Numbered from the stretch's first letter, positions 55,106-64,000 are shown. The stretch is 64,000 bases of DNA from Pedobacter ginsengisoli (GCF_030244015.1 NZ_JASSYX010000002.1:558001-622000); one strand, 5' to 3'. The notes: generated by a model from the letters alone, not told the origin. Numbers and translations: made by a program.

Positions 55106-56050
55106 ATGGATTTTGGAAAAGTAGCCGATAGCGCAGTTAAAGACGTAGACTTCACATTGCCCCCGGACGGTGTGCAAACAGCAAAAACTTTGGCGCATAC
55201 CCAACCGGTAAAGCACCCGGATTTTTTTGTCGGCTGTGCCAAATGGGGGCGAAAAGAATGGGTAGGCATGATCTATCCGCCAAAGACAAAAGAAGCCAAT
55301 TTTCTGGATGAGTATGTAAAACATTTCAATTCAATAGAGCTCAATGCTGTTTTTTACAGCATACCCAACGCAGATCTGATCCGGAAATGGAGGCAAAAGA
55401 CTGAAGAGAACGCCGGACATCATTTTGTCTTCTGTCCTAAATTCTCCAGGACCATCACACATATTAAACGACTGAAAGATGCCGAAGTACCTACCGACCT
55501 CTATCTGTCCAGCATCCATGAGTTTGGTCAATACCTGGGCCCCTGCTTTTTACAGCTGGGCGACAACTTTGGCCCCAGGAATGCAGACATTCTGGACAAT
55601 TACCTCAAACACCTGCCCCAGGACCTCGAGGTATTTGTAGAAGTACGGCACGAAGAATGGTTTTCAGATCCGGCAGTAAGGAGCACGTTTTTTGAGATGC
55701 TTGCCAAATATAAAAAAGGGGCTGTTATCACAGATGCCAGCGGCAGGAGGGACTGTGTGCACATGGAACTGACCATACCGGAAATCTTCATCCGCTTTGT
55801 GGGCAATGGAGCAGCGCACCAGGCATCAGACTTTGCAAGAGTAGACGAATGGGTGGAAAGGATTAAAGCATGGCAGGAAAAAGGACTTAAAAAGACCTAC
55901 TTCTTTCTGCACCAGCACGACGAAAAGGATACCCCGATACTTGCAAACTATACGATACAGCAATTCAACAAACATCTTGGCTCCAATATCCCGCCAATAA
56001 AATTTCTTGGAGATGATGGAGATATTACAAAACAAGGAGAATTATTTTAA
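55106..56050 (+). CDS. DUF72 family protein
   Basis: 314 residues. DUF72 (YecE-like) TIM-barrel: FFVGCAKWGRKEWVGMIYPP near the N-terminus, FNSIELNAVFYSIPN, FLQLGDNFGPRN, and VEVRHEEWF. Biochemical function unknown. The N-terminal ~40 residues are extra. Single gene, with peroxiredoxin 62 bases on. Confidence 0.85.
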   Translation: MDFGKVADSAVKDVDFTLPPDGVQTAKTLAHTQPVKHPDFFVGCAKWGRKEWVGMIYPPKTKEANFLDEYVKHFNSIELNAVFYSIPNADLIRKWRQKTEENAGHHFVFCPKFSRTITHIKRLKDAEVPTDLYLSSIHEFGQYLGPCFLQLGDNFGPRNADILDNYLKHLPQDLEVFVEVRHEEWFSDPAVRSTFFEMLAKYKKGAVITDASGRRDCVHMELTIPEIFIRFVGNGAAHQASDFARVDEWVERIKAWQEKGLKKTYFFLHQHDEKDTPILANYTIQQFNKHLGSNIPPIKFLGDDGDITKQGELF

Positions 56051-56112
56051 ATACTATACTTAATTTGTAGACATTAATTATTTAATTTAGCAACACCAAA
56101 AAATAGAACATT

Positions 56113-56748
56113 ATGAGTTTAAGAATAGGGGACATCGCTCCCAACTTCAAAGCACAAACCTCAATAGGCGAAATTGATTTTTATGAATACCTGGGCGACA
56201 GCTGGGGCGTTCTGTTTTCACACCCCGCAGACTATACCCCGGTATGTACAACAGAACTGGGACGTACAGCAGCGCTGAAGGGCGAATTTGAAAAAAGAAA
56301 CGTAAAAGTGCTTGCCCTGAGTGTTGACTCCGCTGAATCACACAAAGGCTGGATCAAGGACATCAACGAGACCCAAAACACCAGCGTAGAGTTTCCGATC
56401 ATTGCCGATGAAGACAGAAAAGTAGCCGATCTTTACGATATGATCCATCCGAACGCATCAGACACCCTTACCGTGAGGTCTCTGTTTGTGATCTCACCTG
56501 ATAAGAAGGTTAAACTGACCCTGACATACCCTGCATCTACGGGCCGCAACTTTAACGAAGTATTGAGGGTTATTGACTCCCTGCAACTGACCGCCAACTA
56601 CAGTGTAGCCACACCAGCAGACTGGAAAGACGGAGAAGACGTGGTTGTAGCCAATAGCATCAAAACTGAAGACATCCCCGCAAAATTCCCTAAAGGGCAC
56701 AAAGTAATCAAGCCTTATCTGAGAACAACACCTCAGCCAAACAGGTAA
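56113..56748 (+). CDS. 1-Cys peroxiredoxin (Prx6-type)
   Basis: 211 residues. It reduces hydrogen peroxide and alkyl hydroperoxides. The active-site motif PADYTPVCTTE contains the peroxidatic cysteine C45 with T42; there is no other cysteine in the protein, so the mechanism must be 1-Cys. The C-terminal dimer domain of Prx6-type enzymes is present. Its last codons are repeated three more times downstream (56737-56816). Confidence 0.93.
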   Translation: MSLRIGDIAPNFKAQTSIGEIDFYEYLGDSWGVLFSHPADYTPVCTTELGRTAALKGEFEKRNVKVLALSVDSAESHKGWIKDINETQNTSVEFPIIADEDRKVADLYDMIHPNASDTLTVRSLFVISPDKKVKLTLTYPASTGRNFNEVLRVIDSLQLTANYSVATPADWKDGEDVVVANSIKTEDIPAKFPKGHKVIKPYLRTTPQPNR

Positions 56749-56816
56749 TACCTCGGCCGAGCAAGTAATCCTTTAGCCGAACAGGTAATTCTTTAGCCAA
56801 ACAGGTAATACTTCGG
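56737..56816 (+). repeat. Four 20-bp tandem units starting in the peroxiredoxin stop region
   Basis: Units of exactly 20 bp at 56737, 56757, 56777 and 56797. The pattern is CCRARCARGTAATNCYTYRG, each with the GTAA that contains the gene's stop in unit 1. Unit 1 holds the last codons of the peroxiredoxin gene, so the array is a multiplication of the gene's own 3' end. Too short and without spacers to be CRISPR. Confidence 0.8.
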
Positions 56817-56846
56817 CAACGGTCATTCACTTATTGGTTTACAATT

Positions 56847-56907
56847 ACGTCATTGCGAGGTACGAAGCAATCTCAGGAGTAGATTGCTTCGTACCTCGCA
56901 ATGACGT
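56847..56907. repeat. Dispersed inverted repeat, copy 2
   Basis: ACGTCATTGCGAGGTACGAAGC on the left pairs with GCTTCGTACCTCGCAATGACGT on the right, with AATCT around a short loop. This is the same element as at 7168-7237. Located between the convergent peroxiredoxin and DUF2723 genes. Confidence 0.85.
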
Positions 56908-56954
56908 TTTATATGCAGATCAGATGAGCTGCTTCCCAACCCTTCCGAAAGCGG

Positions 56955-57064
56955 GACTTTAAGCCAAACTTTTGAGCTCAGACTAAACTTTTGAGCTCAG
57001 ACTAAACTTTTGACTTCAGACCAAAACTTGACTTTAAGCCAAACTTTGACTTTTATCCAAACTT
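56955..57064 (-). repeat. Six 17-19-bp tandem units ending in the DUF2723 stop region
   Basis: On the plus strand units begin at 56955, 56974, 56993, 57012, 57030 and 57048, each GACTTYARRCCAAACTTT-like or GAGCTCAGACTAAACTTTT. The last unit covers the final codons and stop of the leftward DUF2723 gene, so this array too is a multiplication of a gene's own 3' end. Confidence 0.8.
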
Positions 57065-60046
57065 CACCTGCAATTCCTTAAACTTCTCATTGATCTTTTT
57101 GCTCAGTTCCTTTTGCTGATAGCCAGCAGCTACCCGGTCAAGATTAGCGAGCACATACATACCCAGCTGTATATCTCTTTCATAAGAAACATACCTTCCC
57201 TGCTCAAGAGAAGCAATATAACTCAGTTCCTGATCTAAAAAGTCCAACGTTTCGACCGCCAGCGCATTGGCAGATTTTACCTCATTTACCGCATACAAAT
57301 TCTGGATCGTCTGAAACCTGTTGATGGTATCACCAATAGAAGAATTTTTTAGCGGGATCTCCCTCAAGCCCTTCACCAGGATGTCCCTCGCCTGGCTCAG
57401 CTTACCATCCTGCGTCAGGTTGGCAGATAGCGTGTTGGTGATCTGCCAAGTGCCCTGCGCCACCCTTCTGCTCTCCGGATCAATGTATTTTGCAGTTTTA
57501 AAACCCTTCAGGTCAAACTTCATCATGTGGTCATACATCGCATCATTATTCGTTTTGTCCATGATCTCCTGTTTATCAGCTGCAGGATCAGTTTTAAACG
57601 GAAGCAAACGAAGCGCATAACCCTCCAGGTACAAATACTTGTCCAGCCCGATATAAGTATCCTCAGAAACATTACTTTCAAAATAAACCGGCCTTTCCCA
57701 ATTGTTATTGGCCAGAATATCAATCAGTGCCAGATCGTATTTAAACATCACATTCTTACCATAGTTCCATTCCATTTTAGGCGCAATCCTATCCCTGTCC
57801 TTCGCGTCAACCGTCCCGGTTTTCAGCACCTGCGCCGCATCCACCGTCATCATGAATTTTTTAGTAGGAAGAAAATTTTCATAGGTACCATCGTTCAGAG
57901 GCAATTTATCCGCCTGCTCATCAGACGTCATTACCGCCAGCAAATCCTTCAGCTCCACACTATCCTTAAAGCCGTAATCAAAATAATGCATATAATCCCG
58001 CACACCATTCACATACTTTTCATTCGCCATAGAAATTGGCAAAGGAGCTGACTGGTTCAGTTTTACCTTCATCTGGTTGATGTAAGCATCGTCAGAAAGA
58101 TACTGGATATTGACCACCCTGATGTCCGTACGGATGCCCTCAACCTCCTGTGCGTACCACAACGGAAACGTATCATTATCTGCCGTCACAAACAGGATCG
58201 CATTAGGCGCGCAGGAGTTCAGGTAATTCTTAGCCCATTCCAGCGCGATCGTTTTGCCCGAGCGGTCATGATCATTCCAGCCCTGTGCACCCATAATCAC
58301 CGGAGCTGCCAGCAAACCAACCAGACACGCCGTAATCAGGCTCAGCTTTGGTGCATTAAAGCGCGATAGCCATTCCCTGATGGCAAAAACTCCAAAACCA
58401 ATAAAGATCGCAAAAGCATAAAAAGAACCCACATATGCATAATCGCGTTCCCTGACCTGCAAAGGATCCTGGTTCAGGTAAACAATAATAGCAAGGCCAG
58501 TGAACAAAAACAGCGACATCACCACCAAACTGTCATTCCTGTTCCTGCGGTATAAAAATATCAGCCCGGCGAGCCCCAAAATCAGAGGCAGCCCGTAAAA
58601 ACGGTTATAACCCTCATTACCAGTAATGCTTGGCGGCAAATGCTTCTGGCTGCCGAGCCTTGCTCCATCCAATGCCTTAAACCCGCTGATCCAGTTGCCG
58701 TCACTATAATTTCCCTGGCCCTGGTTGTCATTCTGTCTGCCAACAAAATTCCAGAAAAAATAGCGCCAGTACATAAAACCCATCTGGTACGAAGTAAAGA
58801 ACTTCAGGTTTTGCGCAAAAGTAGGCGTCTCGCCCTCAGCCAGGTTTAACCACTGCCTGTAGAAATTGATATGCGGTGGCTTATCGCTATATGTCCGCGG
58901 AAACAATAAATTCTTATCGTATTCAATTTTTAAGCCCTTTCCGGAAACCTCATACTTCTCCTTTCCCTTCCTGTATTTTGTATAAGTATCCTTTGCACTG
59001 ACCTGGTTTGCGTCAAAAGTCTGCCCGTACAGCAAAGGCGTCTCCCCATAATTGGTACGTCCCAGATAGTTATATAGAGAAAAAGCATTGTCAGGATTGG
59101 TCAGGTTCAGGCTGGTCTTTGCATCAGCCCTGATGATGATCAGGAAGTAAGAACTAAAACCCAGCAATACAAAAGTAAGGCAGATCATGCCGAGGTTGAG
59201 GTTGTATTTTTTATGTTTGATTGAATAATGAATGGCGTAAGCAATCCCGGCAGCAAGCAATACAATAAAAGCCATGGCCCCATAACCAAAACCAAAACCA
59301 AGCGTATTCACGAAAAACAAGTCGAGTTTAGCCGCAAATAATACAAAATACTGAATGATCACAAACTGCACCGCAACCCAGATCAGCCCCGCGGCAGCAA
59401 GCGCTTTGATGATGCCGAAAGTGGTGGTTTTTGCCGTTTTTTTGAAATAATAAACCAGAACAACAGCCGGAATAGCGAGCAAACTCAATAAGTGGACACC
59501 TATAGAAAGACCGATCACAAAAGCGATCAGGATCAGCCAGCGATCGTCGCCTTTGCTTTCCCATTTCAGGATTGCCCAGAACACCACCGCGGTAAACAGC
59601 ATCGAGAGCGAGTATACCTCTGCCTCAACCGCCGAGAACCAGAACGTATCAGAAAAAGTAAATGCCAGTGCACCGATCAGTCCTGTTGCGATGACTGTGA
59701 GCATATCCATGGTGGATTTTTCCTTTTTGTACAGTTTGACCGCCAGTAAAGTGATGGTCCAGTACAGAAACATCACGGTAGCTGCGCTAAACAAAACCGA
59801 GCTAAAGTTGATGAAATAGGCGATTTTGCCGGTATCGCCGATGGCAAGCAGAGAAAACAGCTTTCCAATCATGAGGAAAAGAGGGGCGCCCGGCTGGTGT
59901 CCGACCTGCAGTTTATAAGCTGCGGCCAGGAATTCGCCGCAGTCCCAGAAACTTAAAGTAGGCTCCATTGTGAGCCAGTAAACAATACCGGCAATAGCGA
60001 AAACTGCCAGTCCGGCGATGTTGTTGATCTTTTGAAATCGGTTCAT
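57053..60046 (-). CDS. DUF2723 membrane protein (TMEM260-like)
   Basis: About 997 residues from the ATG at 60046 (MNRFQKINNIAGLAVFA); a start ten codons further upstream is possible. The N-terminal half has many membrane helices and begins with VYWLTMEPTLSFWDCGEFLAAA, the DUF2723 signature with its acidic residues. The C-terminal half is soluble and periplasmic, with ILFVTADNDTFPLWYAQEVEG. The eukaryotic relative TMEM260 is a protein O-mannosyltransferase, so a glycosyltransferase role using a lipid-linked sugar is likely. Single gene. Confidence 0.82.
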   Translation of the reverse strand: MNRFQKINNIAGLAVFAIAGIVYWLTMEPTLSFWDCGEFLAAAYKLQVGHQPGAPLFLMIGKLFSLLAIGDTGKIAYFINFSSVLFSAATVMFLYWTITLLAVKLYKKEKSTMDMLTVIATGLIGALAFTFSDTFWFSAVEAEVYSLSMLFTAVVFWAILKWESKGDDRWLILIAFVIGLSIGVHLLSLLAIPAVVLVYYFKKTAKTTTFGIIKALAAAGLIWVAVQFVIIQYFVLFAAKLDLFFVNTLGFGFGYGAMAFIVLLAAGIAYAIHYSIKHKKYNLNLGMICLTFVLLGFSSYFLIIIRADAKTSLNLTNPDNAFSLYNYLGRTNYGETPLLYGQTFDANQVSAKDTYTKYRKGKEKYEVSGKGLKIEYDKNLLFPRTYSDKPPHINFYRQWLNLAEGETPTFAQNLKFFTSYQMGFMYWRYFFWNFVGRQNDNQGQGNYSDGNWISGFKALDGARLGSQKHLPPSITGNEGYNRFYGLPLILGLAGLIFLYRRNRNDSLVVMSLFLFTGLAIIVYLNQDPLQVRERDYAYVGSFYAFAIFIGFGVFAIREWLSRFNAPKLSLITACLVGLLAAPVIMGAQGWNDHDRSGKTIALEWAKNYLNSCAPNAILFVTADNDTFPLWYAQEVEGIRTDIRVVNIQYLSDDAYINQMKVKLNQSAPLPISMANEKYVNGVRDYMHYFDYGFKDSVELKDLLAVMTSDEQADKLPLNDGTYENFLPTKKFMMTVDAAQVLKTGTVDAKDRDRIAPKMEWNYGKNVMFKYDLALIDILANNNWERPVYFESNVSEDTYIGLDKYLYLEGYALRLLPFKTDPAADKQEIMDKTNNDAMYDHMMKFDLKGFKTAKYIDPESRRVAQGTWQITNTLSANLTQDGKLSQARDILVKGLREIPLKNSSIGDTINRFQTIQNLYAVNEVKSANALAVETLDFLDQELSYIASLEQGRYVSYERDIQLGMYVLANLDRVAAGYQQKELSKKINEKFKELQVKFG

Positions 60047-60076
60047 GGTTGAGGTTGTGGTTTTAGTGAGGGTCAA

Positions 60077-60633
60077 TGAGGTTTCAAATGAGTATTTATA
60101 TCGTGCAGGGAGATTTGGGTACTTAAATGTAAGTATGAAATTGAACCGATTTCAAAATTTAACATTTTTTCACATTTGGGCGTTGAGGGTTGGTTGTGTT
60201 ATGACGTGTGATGGTTTGCTTTTGATTACTCGTCCCGGAATCGGAATCGAAAGAATGGAACGCCTGGAGCTGGAACCAGGAAATGGGAACCGCTTGGAGC
60301 TGGAAAAAATAACCATTCTCTTCGAAGACTGCATTTAATTCGGTAGTGTTTATTGTTTTTTGTCTCATTGAGCTCCTTTCAGTCGGTTCTTAGGTTCGCT
60401 GAAGGGGGAGCAAAGAGCGCTGATGTCTTCTCTGAGAAGGTGATTTTTCTGCTCCGCGCTAGTGCAGAACGAGCAGGTGCGTGTTCCTGGTGATGATGCA
60501 AGGATGATATTGTTCCCGGTAAATTCAACCATTACATTGTATTTTTATACAATTAATTGAATTATTAAGAAATATAATGGAAATTATATTAATTAATAAT
60601 TACATTTCATTTGTTTAATTCTATCTTCTGTCT
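60077..60633. other. Non-coding region between DUF2723 and the Rpn gene
   Basis: About 560 bases. I see no convincing gene. There is a degenerate direct repeat (CTTGGAGCTGGAA and CCTGGAGCTGGAA near 60260-60305) and a hairpin around CTGCTCCGCGCTAGTGCAGAACGAGCAG (about 60450-60477, written in parts: CTGCTC and GAGCAG arms). The last 100 bases are very AT-rich. Confidence 0.4.
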
Positions 60634-60641
60634 TACATTTG
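60610..60641 (+). promoter_or_regulatory. Bacteroidota promoter before the Rpn gene
   Basis: TTTG at 60610-60613 and TACATTTG at 60634-60641 are 20 bases apart, an exact -33/-7 pair for this phylum. The ATG at 60661 follows 19 bases after the -7 box. Confidence 0.65.
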
Positions 60642-60660
60642 ACGAATAAGACACTTGAAC

Positions 60661-61724
60661 ATGCAGGATAAATCAATAGAAAACGACAATGATCTCGCCG
60701 AACCCGGGGGGAATTACCATGTAGAGCCCCAGTCAAAATATGTCCGTTATGTTCATCCCCTGTGGGACAAGTACTTTAAAAAGATATTTGCTTCGGAAAG
60801 CAGTAAAGAAATATTGAGGTCTTTCCTGAATGGCGTACTGGAAGGTATCAGGGAGGTGGAGACGGTCACTTACGGCAAAAATGAATATCCCGGAGAATTA
60901 AAATCCGAAGGCAACGCTGCATTTGATGTGATATGCACAGATACCGACGGGGTTACCTTTTTAGTGGAAGTACAGCGGCATGACCAGCGGTATTTTAAGG
61001 AGCGGTCGATTTACTATGCCGGCCGCCTCATGAGCGATCAGGCACCAGTAGGCAAACTCTGGGAGTACAACCTCAAAGACATTTATGTGATTTGCCTGCT
61101 TGAAAATTTTGTGCTGCCGGGTGGTGAGGAAGGGGCCTACCGTCGTGATGTTTGTCTATGCGATAAGACTAATGGCGAAATATTTTATGATAAGCTTGAT
61201 TTTATTTACTTGGAACTTAAAAAGTTCAATAAAAAGCAAGGAGAACTGCATACCATACTGGATGAATGGCTGTACGCTTTGAAACACGCAGACAGATTTA
61301 ATGAGCGGCCCTGGTTTTTTAAAACCCCTGAACTGGTCCACTTTTTTGAACTTGCCCAATATTCAAACCTGACGCCCGAAGAAAGGGAAATGTACAGGGC
61401 CCAGCAAAAGGTATGGTGGGACACTCAGAATACCCATGATTTTGCTATTGAAGAAGCGGAAAAGAATGGAATGGCACGCGGTTTAAAAAAAGGAATGGCC
61501 CGCGGAATCAAACAGGGGAAAGAACTGGGGAGGAAAGAAGGAAAGACAGAAGGAGTTAAAGAAGGAATAGAACTAGGCTTAAAAAGAGGGATAGAAAAAG
61601 GAATAAAACAAGGAATAAAGATGGGTTGAAAGAAACTGTGCTGAAAATGAAGCAGAAAGGTATCGATTTGGCGGTTATAGTTGAGTGTACAAGTTTGTCG
61701 AAAGAACAAATTGAGGCTTTGTAA
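60661..61724 (+). pseudogene. Frameshifted Rpn/PD-(D/E)XK nuclease family transposase
   Basis: 320 residues in frame from the ATG at 60661 to a stop at 61627-61629. Family traits: VHPLWDKYFKKIFASESSKEILRSFLNG at the start, then AFDVICTDTDGVTFLVEVQ (PD-(D/E)XK core) and Lys/Gly-rich repeats (KKGMARGIKQGKELGRKEGK). The stop comes within the repeat. In the other frame the natural end resumes: DGLKETVLKMKQKGIDLAVIVE to KEQIEAL, with a stop at 61722-61724. Loss of one A in the run at about 61617-61619 (ATAAAAGAT to ATAAAGAT) explains it. It may still make a slightly short protein. Confidence 0.8.
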
Positions 61725-61835
61725 AAACCGCCGAATTGCACTGTATGCTTAGGCTGGCCTGCGATCTATCTGAAATGAAAGATCTCTTGAACTGTGCCTG
61801 CTCAAGAGATCCTTCTTCTTCCTGTTTTCCTTTTT

Positions 61836-62807
61836 TCAGCGATCATAACCGCCAAACACAGCTCTGCTCAATTCCAGCACCACTTTTCCAACGGTACGGC
61901 CGCTCTCAATCTGCTGATGCGCGGCTGCCATGTCCTCAAAAGCAAATACCTTGGAAACATGCGACTTAACAATCCCTTTTTCCAGCAAATCCGCAACAGC
62001 CGCCATATCCTCCGCAGAAGGATGCACGAGGATAAAATACCCCTTGATACCCAGGGCTGTAGCTTTCTCAGTCACTGTCTCATTCAGGCCGGAAGGAATG
62101 CTGATGATCGTGCCCCCCTTTTTGATCACCTTCAGAGAACGGTCAATATATTCCCCGCCAATCGTATCCAGTACAAAATCCAGATCTGAAACCACCTCTT
62201 CAAAAGGCTGCGCTTTGTAGTCAATATGCTCATCAGCACCCAAAGACAACACAAAATCCTTGTTTTCTGCGGAGGAAGTACCAATCACATATGCGCCCAG
62301 ATGTTTGGCGATCTGCACCGCATAATGGCCAACACCCCCGGCAGCCGCATGGATCAGCACCCTTTGTCCGGGCTGTATTTTAGCGTTGACATAAAGCGCC
62401 TGCCAGGCTGTTAAGGCCGCCAAAGTGCCGGCAGCAGCCTCATTGTGGGAAATGTTTGCCGGTTTCAGCGCCAGGTCAGCTGCTTCGGAGGCTACAAATT
62501 CCGCATAGGCACTCGCCAGTTGCGGGAAAGCCACCATGCCGAAAACCTCATCACCCTTTTTAAACGCAGCTACGTCAGCACCCGCCTCCACAACAACTCC
62601 TGAAATGTCCCAGCCCAGTATTGCCGGCAGCTGATCCTTGATCCGGCCGGCAATCCCCTTCCCGGCACGGGTTTTTACATCCACAGGATTGATACTCAGC
62701 GATTTTACTTGAACTAGTACTTGTGTTGGGCTGATGGCAGGAACAGGGACTTCTGAATTGCTGAGCACCTCAGTGCCGCCAAAACCATTTAATAATATTG
62801 CTTTCAT
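61836..62807 (-). CDS. NADP-dependent zinc-free alcohol dehydrogenase/quinone oxidoreductase
   Basis: 323 residues. MDR superfamily: N-terminal GroES-like domain (MKAILLNGFGGTEVLSNSEVP) and Rossmann domain with the AAAGGVGHYAVQIAKHLGA nucleotide-binding motif. No zinc-ligand cysteine. Quinone oxidoreductase (QOR)-like; substrate unknown. Divergent from the AraC gene with a shared palindrome, so that regulator probably controls it. Confidence 0.88.
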   Translation of the reverse strand: MKAILLNGFGGTEVLSNSEVPVPAISPTQVLVQVKSLSINPVDVKTRAGKGIAGRIKDQLPAILGWDISGVVVEAGADVAAFKKGDEVFGMVAFPQLASAYAEFVASEAADLALKPANISHNEAAAGTLAALTAWQALYVNAKIQPGQRVLIHAAAGGVGHYAVQIAKHLGAYVIGTSSAENKDFVLSLGADEHIDYKAQPFEEVVSDLDFVLDTIGGEYIDRSLKVIKKGGTIISIPSGLNETVTEKATALGIKGYFILVHPSAEDMAAVADLLEKGIVKSHVSKVFAFEDMAAAHQQIESGRTVGKVVLELSRAVFGGYDR

Positions 62808-62833
62808 TTATTTCATCTTTAAATTAATAAAAC

Positions 62834-62873
62834 AAAGTTATACCAATATTTTACGATAAAATGGTATAACTTT
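62834..62873. promoter_or_regulatory. Nested palindrome between the oxidoreductase and AraC genes
   Basis: AAAGTTATACC (62834-62844) and GGTATAACTTT (62863-62873) are perfect 11-bp arms. Inside lie ATTTTA and TAAAAT around CGA. It sits in the 90-bp divergent promoter region and is a good operator candidate. Confidence 0.6.
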
Positions 62874-62897
62874 TCTATAGTTCGGTATCTTTACTCC

Positions 62898-63761
62898 ATG
62901 AAAAAGGAAAACCTGCACGAACCATTTTCCATCAGTTACGTAACCATGGACAAATGTCCAAAACAGGAACATCAGCACAGCTTTTTTGAACTGGTCTATA
63001 TCATGTCCGGTACCGGAACACAATGTATCAATAAAAACAGTTTTAAATACCATGCGGGCCACATGTTCCTCATCACACCGGAAGACTGTCATTCCTTTGA
63101 GATCGAAAGCACTACCGGGTTTTTCTTTTTGAGGTTCAATAACATCTATATCAAAAATAAAGGTCTGCTGAGCGAAAATGTTCAGCGACTTGAATATATA
63201 TTGCAAAACGCCAACCATCAGCCCGGCTGTATCCTGAAAAACCAGACCGACAAAGGCCTGGTCAGACCAATGGTCGATGCGGTGATCAGGGAAATGGAAA
63301 ACCGTGACCTTTACAATAAAGAACTGGTGCAGCAATTGGTCAATACCATGATCATTGTAGTGGCGCGCAATATAGCCAAGTACCTTCCCGGGCAGATAAA
63401 CCTGGGCACCGAAGAAAAAGCGATGGACATTCTGCAATACATACAGGGCAATATTTTCCTGCCAGAAAATCTTAAAGCCGGGGTGATCAGTGACCATTTT
63501 AACATTTCAAATGCCTACCTGGGCAAGTATTTTAAACAGCATGCCAACGAAACCATGCAAGGTTATATCACCAATTACAAGACCCGGCTCATCGAACACC
63601 GGCTGCAGTTCAGCGACAAGAGGATCAATGAGATCGCCAGTGAATTTGGTTTTACAGACGAAAGCCACCTCAACAAATTCTTCAGAAAACAAAAGGGCAG
63701 CAGCCCCAAAACCTACCGGCAGCAGATGCGGCTGGAGAGCAACCACAAAGCTATTCAGTAA
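62898..63761 (+). CDS. AraC-family transcriptional regulator
   Basis: 287 residues. N-terminal cupin-like sensor (EHQHSFFELVYIMSGTGTQCINK). C-terminal helix-turn-helix pair (LKAGVISDHFNISNAYLGKYFKQ; RINEIASEFGFTDESHLNKFFRKQKG). Divergent from the oxidoreductase gene, a typical regulator-target arrangement. A near -7 box, TATCTTTA at 62885-62892, is six bases before the ATG. Confidence 0.9.
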   Translation: MKKENLHEPFSISYVTMDKCPKQEHQHSFFELVYIMSGTGTQCINKNSFKYHAGHMFLITPEDCHSFEIESTTGFFFLRFNNIYIKNKGLLSENVQRLEYILQNANHQPGCILKNQTDKGLVRPMVDAVIREMENRDLYNKELVQQLVNTMIIVVARNIAKYLPGQINLGTEEKAMDILQYIQGNIFLPENLKAGVISDHFNISNAYLGKYFKQHANETMQGYITNYKTRLIEHRLQFSDKRINEIASEFGFTDESHLNKFFRKQKGSSPKTYRQQMRLESNHKAIQ

Positions 63762-63832
63762 AACAAAATTCCGCAACAAAAACGTAGTTCAGATGTTATC
63801 CAGTTGAGCTGACATCAATAAAAACTACTGTC

Positions 63833-64000
63833 ATGAAAATGAAAACTGCAAGCATAGCACTGGCCATTGCCATTTGTACCAGCGTATCCTTTACTGCCGC
63901 TGCCCAGGAAAAGAAAAAAGAAACCGTTGGTGAGACCGTTGATAAAACCGGGAAGGCCATTAGTAAAACTGCTACTAAGGTAGGCAACAAAACCGCTGAA
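63833..64000 (+). CDS. Small secreted protein, cut by the window end
   Basis: The first 56 codons are present; the gene continues beyond the window. ATG 63833 starts a signal peptide (KTASIALAIAICTSVSFTAAA) with cleavage probably after AAAQ. The mature part is Lys/Thr-rich (KKKETVGETVDKTGKAISKT), with a loose repeat of T-V-x-K-T-G-K. No domain identified. Confidence 0.65.
   Translation, partial: MKMKTASIALAIAICTSVSFTAAAQEKKKETVGETVDKTGKAISKTATKVGNKTAE

Noticed and set aside
56737..57064. CRISPR-like tandem repeats
   Set aside because: Units of 17-20 bp are contiguous without spacers, there is no cas gene, and unit 1 or the last unit is the 3' end of a gene.
60159..60368. Possible 69-codon gene on the minus strand before the Rpn gene
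   Set aside because: No homology that I recognise, low-complexity composition, and the region contains degenerate direct repeats.
60949..60956. GGGGTTACC inside the Rpn gene as another sigma motif
   Set aside because: No GTATTAA at 14-15 bases downstream and it is within a coding region; the same holds for GGTTACC at about 37440 and 47258.
62838..63497. 219-codon minus-strand frame opposite the AraC gene
   Set aside because: It would cover the divergent promoter palindrome and antisense of a clear AraC regulator.

Overview
The window looks like a chromosomal segment of a Bacteroidota bacterium, most likely Sphingobacteriaceae (Pedobacter-like). This rests on Bacteroidota-type -7 boxes (TAnnTTTG) in front of several genes, few Shine-Dalgarno sites, MG2/plug-type surface proteins, a DUF2723 membrane protein, a Bacteroidota-style contractile injection locus, and the similarity of the housekeeping proteins. 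The genus is an inference. No rRNA, tRNA, CRISPR array or integrase was seen.

Layout. 195-4424: a phosphotriesterase-like hydrolase and a large MG2/plug-domain surface protein. 4551-7156: uxuA-uxaC. 7287-10126: lutABC (lactate oxidation), read leftwards. 10544-15626: a LacI-type regulator followed by GH88 hydrolase, kduI, a DUF4861 protein and kduD, with an AraC regulator at the end. Together with uxuA-uxaC these genes send saturated and unsaturated uronates to 2-keto-3-deoxygluconate. A shared LacI-type palindrome (core AAACGTTTTC) lies before both operons. 16677-23704: housekeeping genes (receiver protein, ubiX, mtaB, lgt, inositol monophosphatase family, Nfu, purB). 23811-26015: a small lipoprotein, an ECF-like sigma factor and a membrane-tethered trypsin-like protease. 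The lipoprotein/sigma intergenic region carries three copies of a bipartite promoter-like motif.

26268-53361 is the main accessory feature: a nearly uninterrupted extracellular contractile injection system (eCIS; Afp/PVC/AlgoCIS-like). In order it has a cap protein (DUF4255), an unknown protein, two sheath proteins, two tube proteins, DUF5908, a LysM hub, a VgrG-like spike, PAAR, gp25, two giant baseplate proteins, an unknown 1044-residue protein in the tail-fibre position, a tape-measure protein, an AAA+ ATPase, a 1367-residue DUF4157 protein with a toxin-like C-terminus, and a small immunity-like protein. A convergent amidase-SH3 gene and a four-helix membrane protein follow and could serve particle release or cell-wall processing.

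55106-64000: a DUF72 protein, a 1-Cys peroxiredoxin, a DUF2723 protein, a frameshifted Rpn/PD-(D/E)XK gene, a quinone-oxidoreductase-like enzyme divergent from an AraC regulator, and the start of a small secreted protein. Between the convergent peroxiredoxin and DUF2723 genes, the last codons of each gene have been multiplied into short tandem arrays that flank a dispersed inverted repeat.
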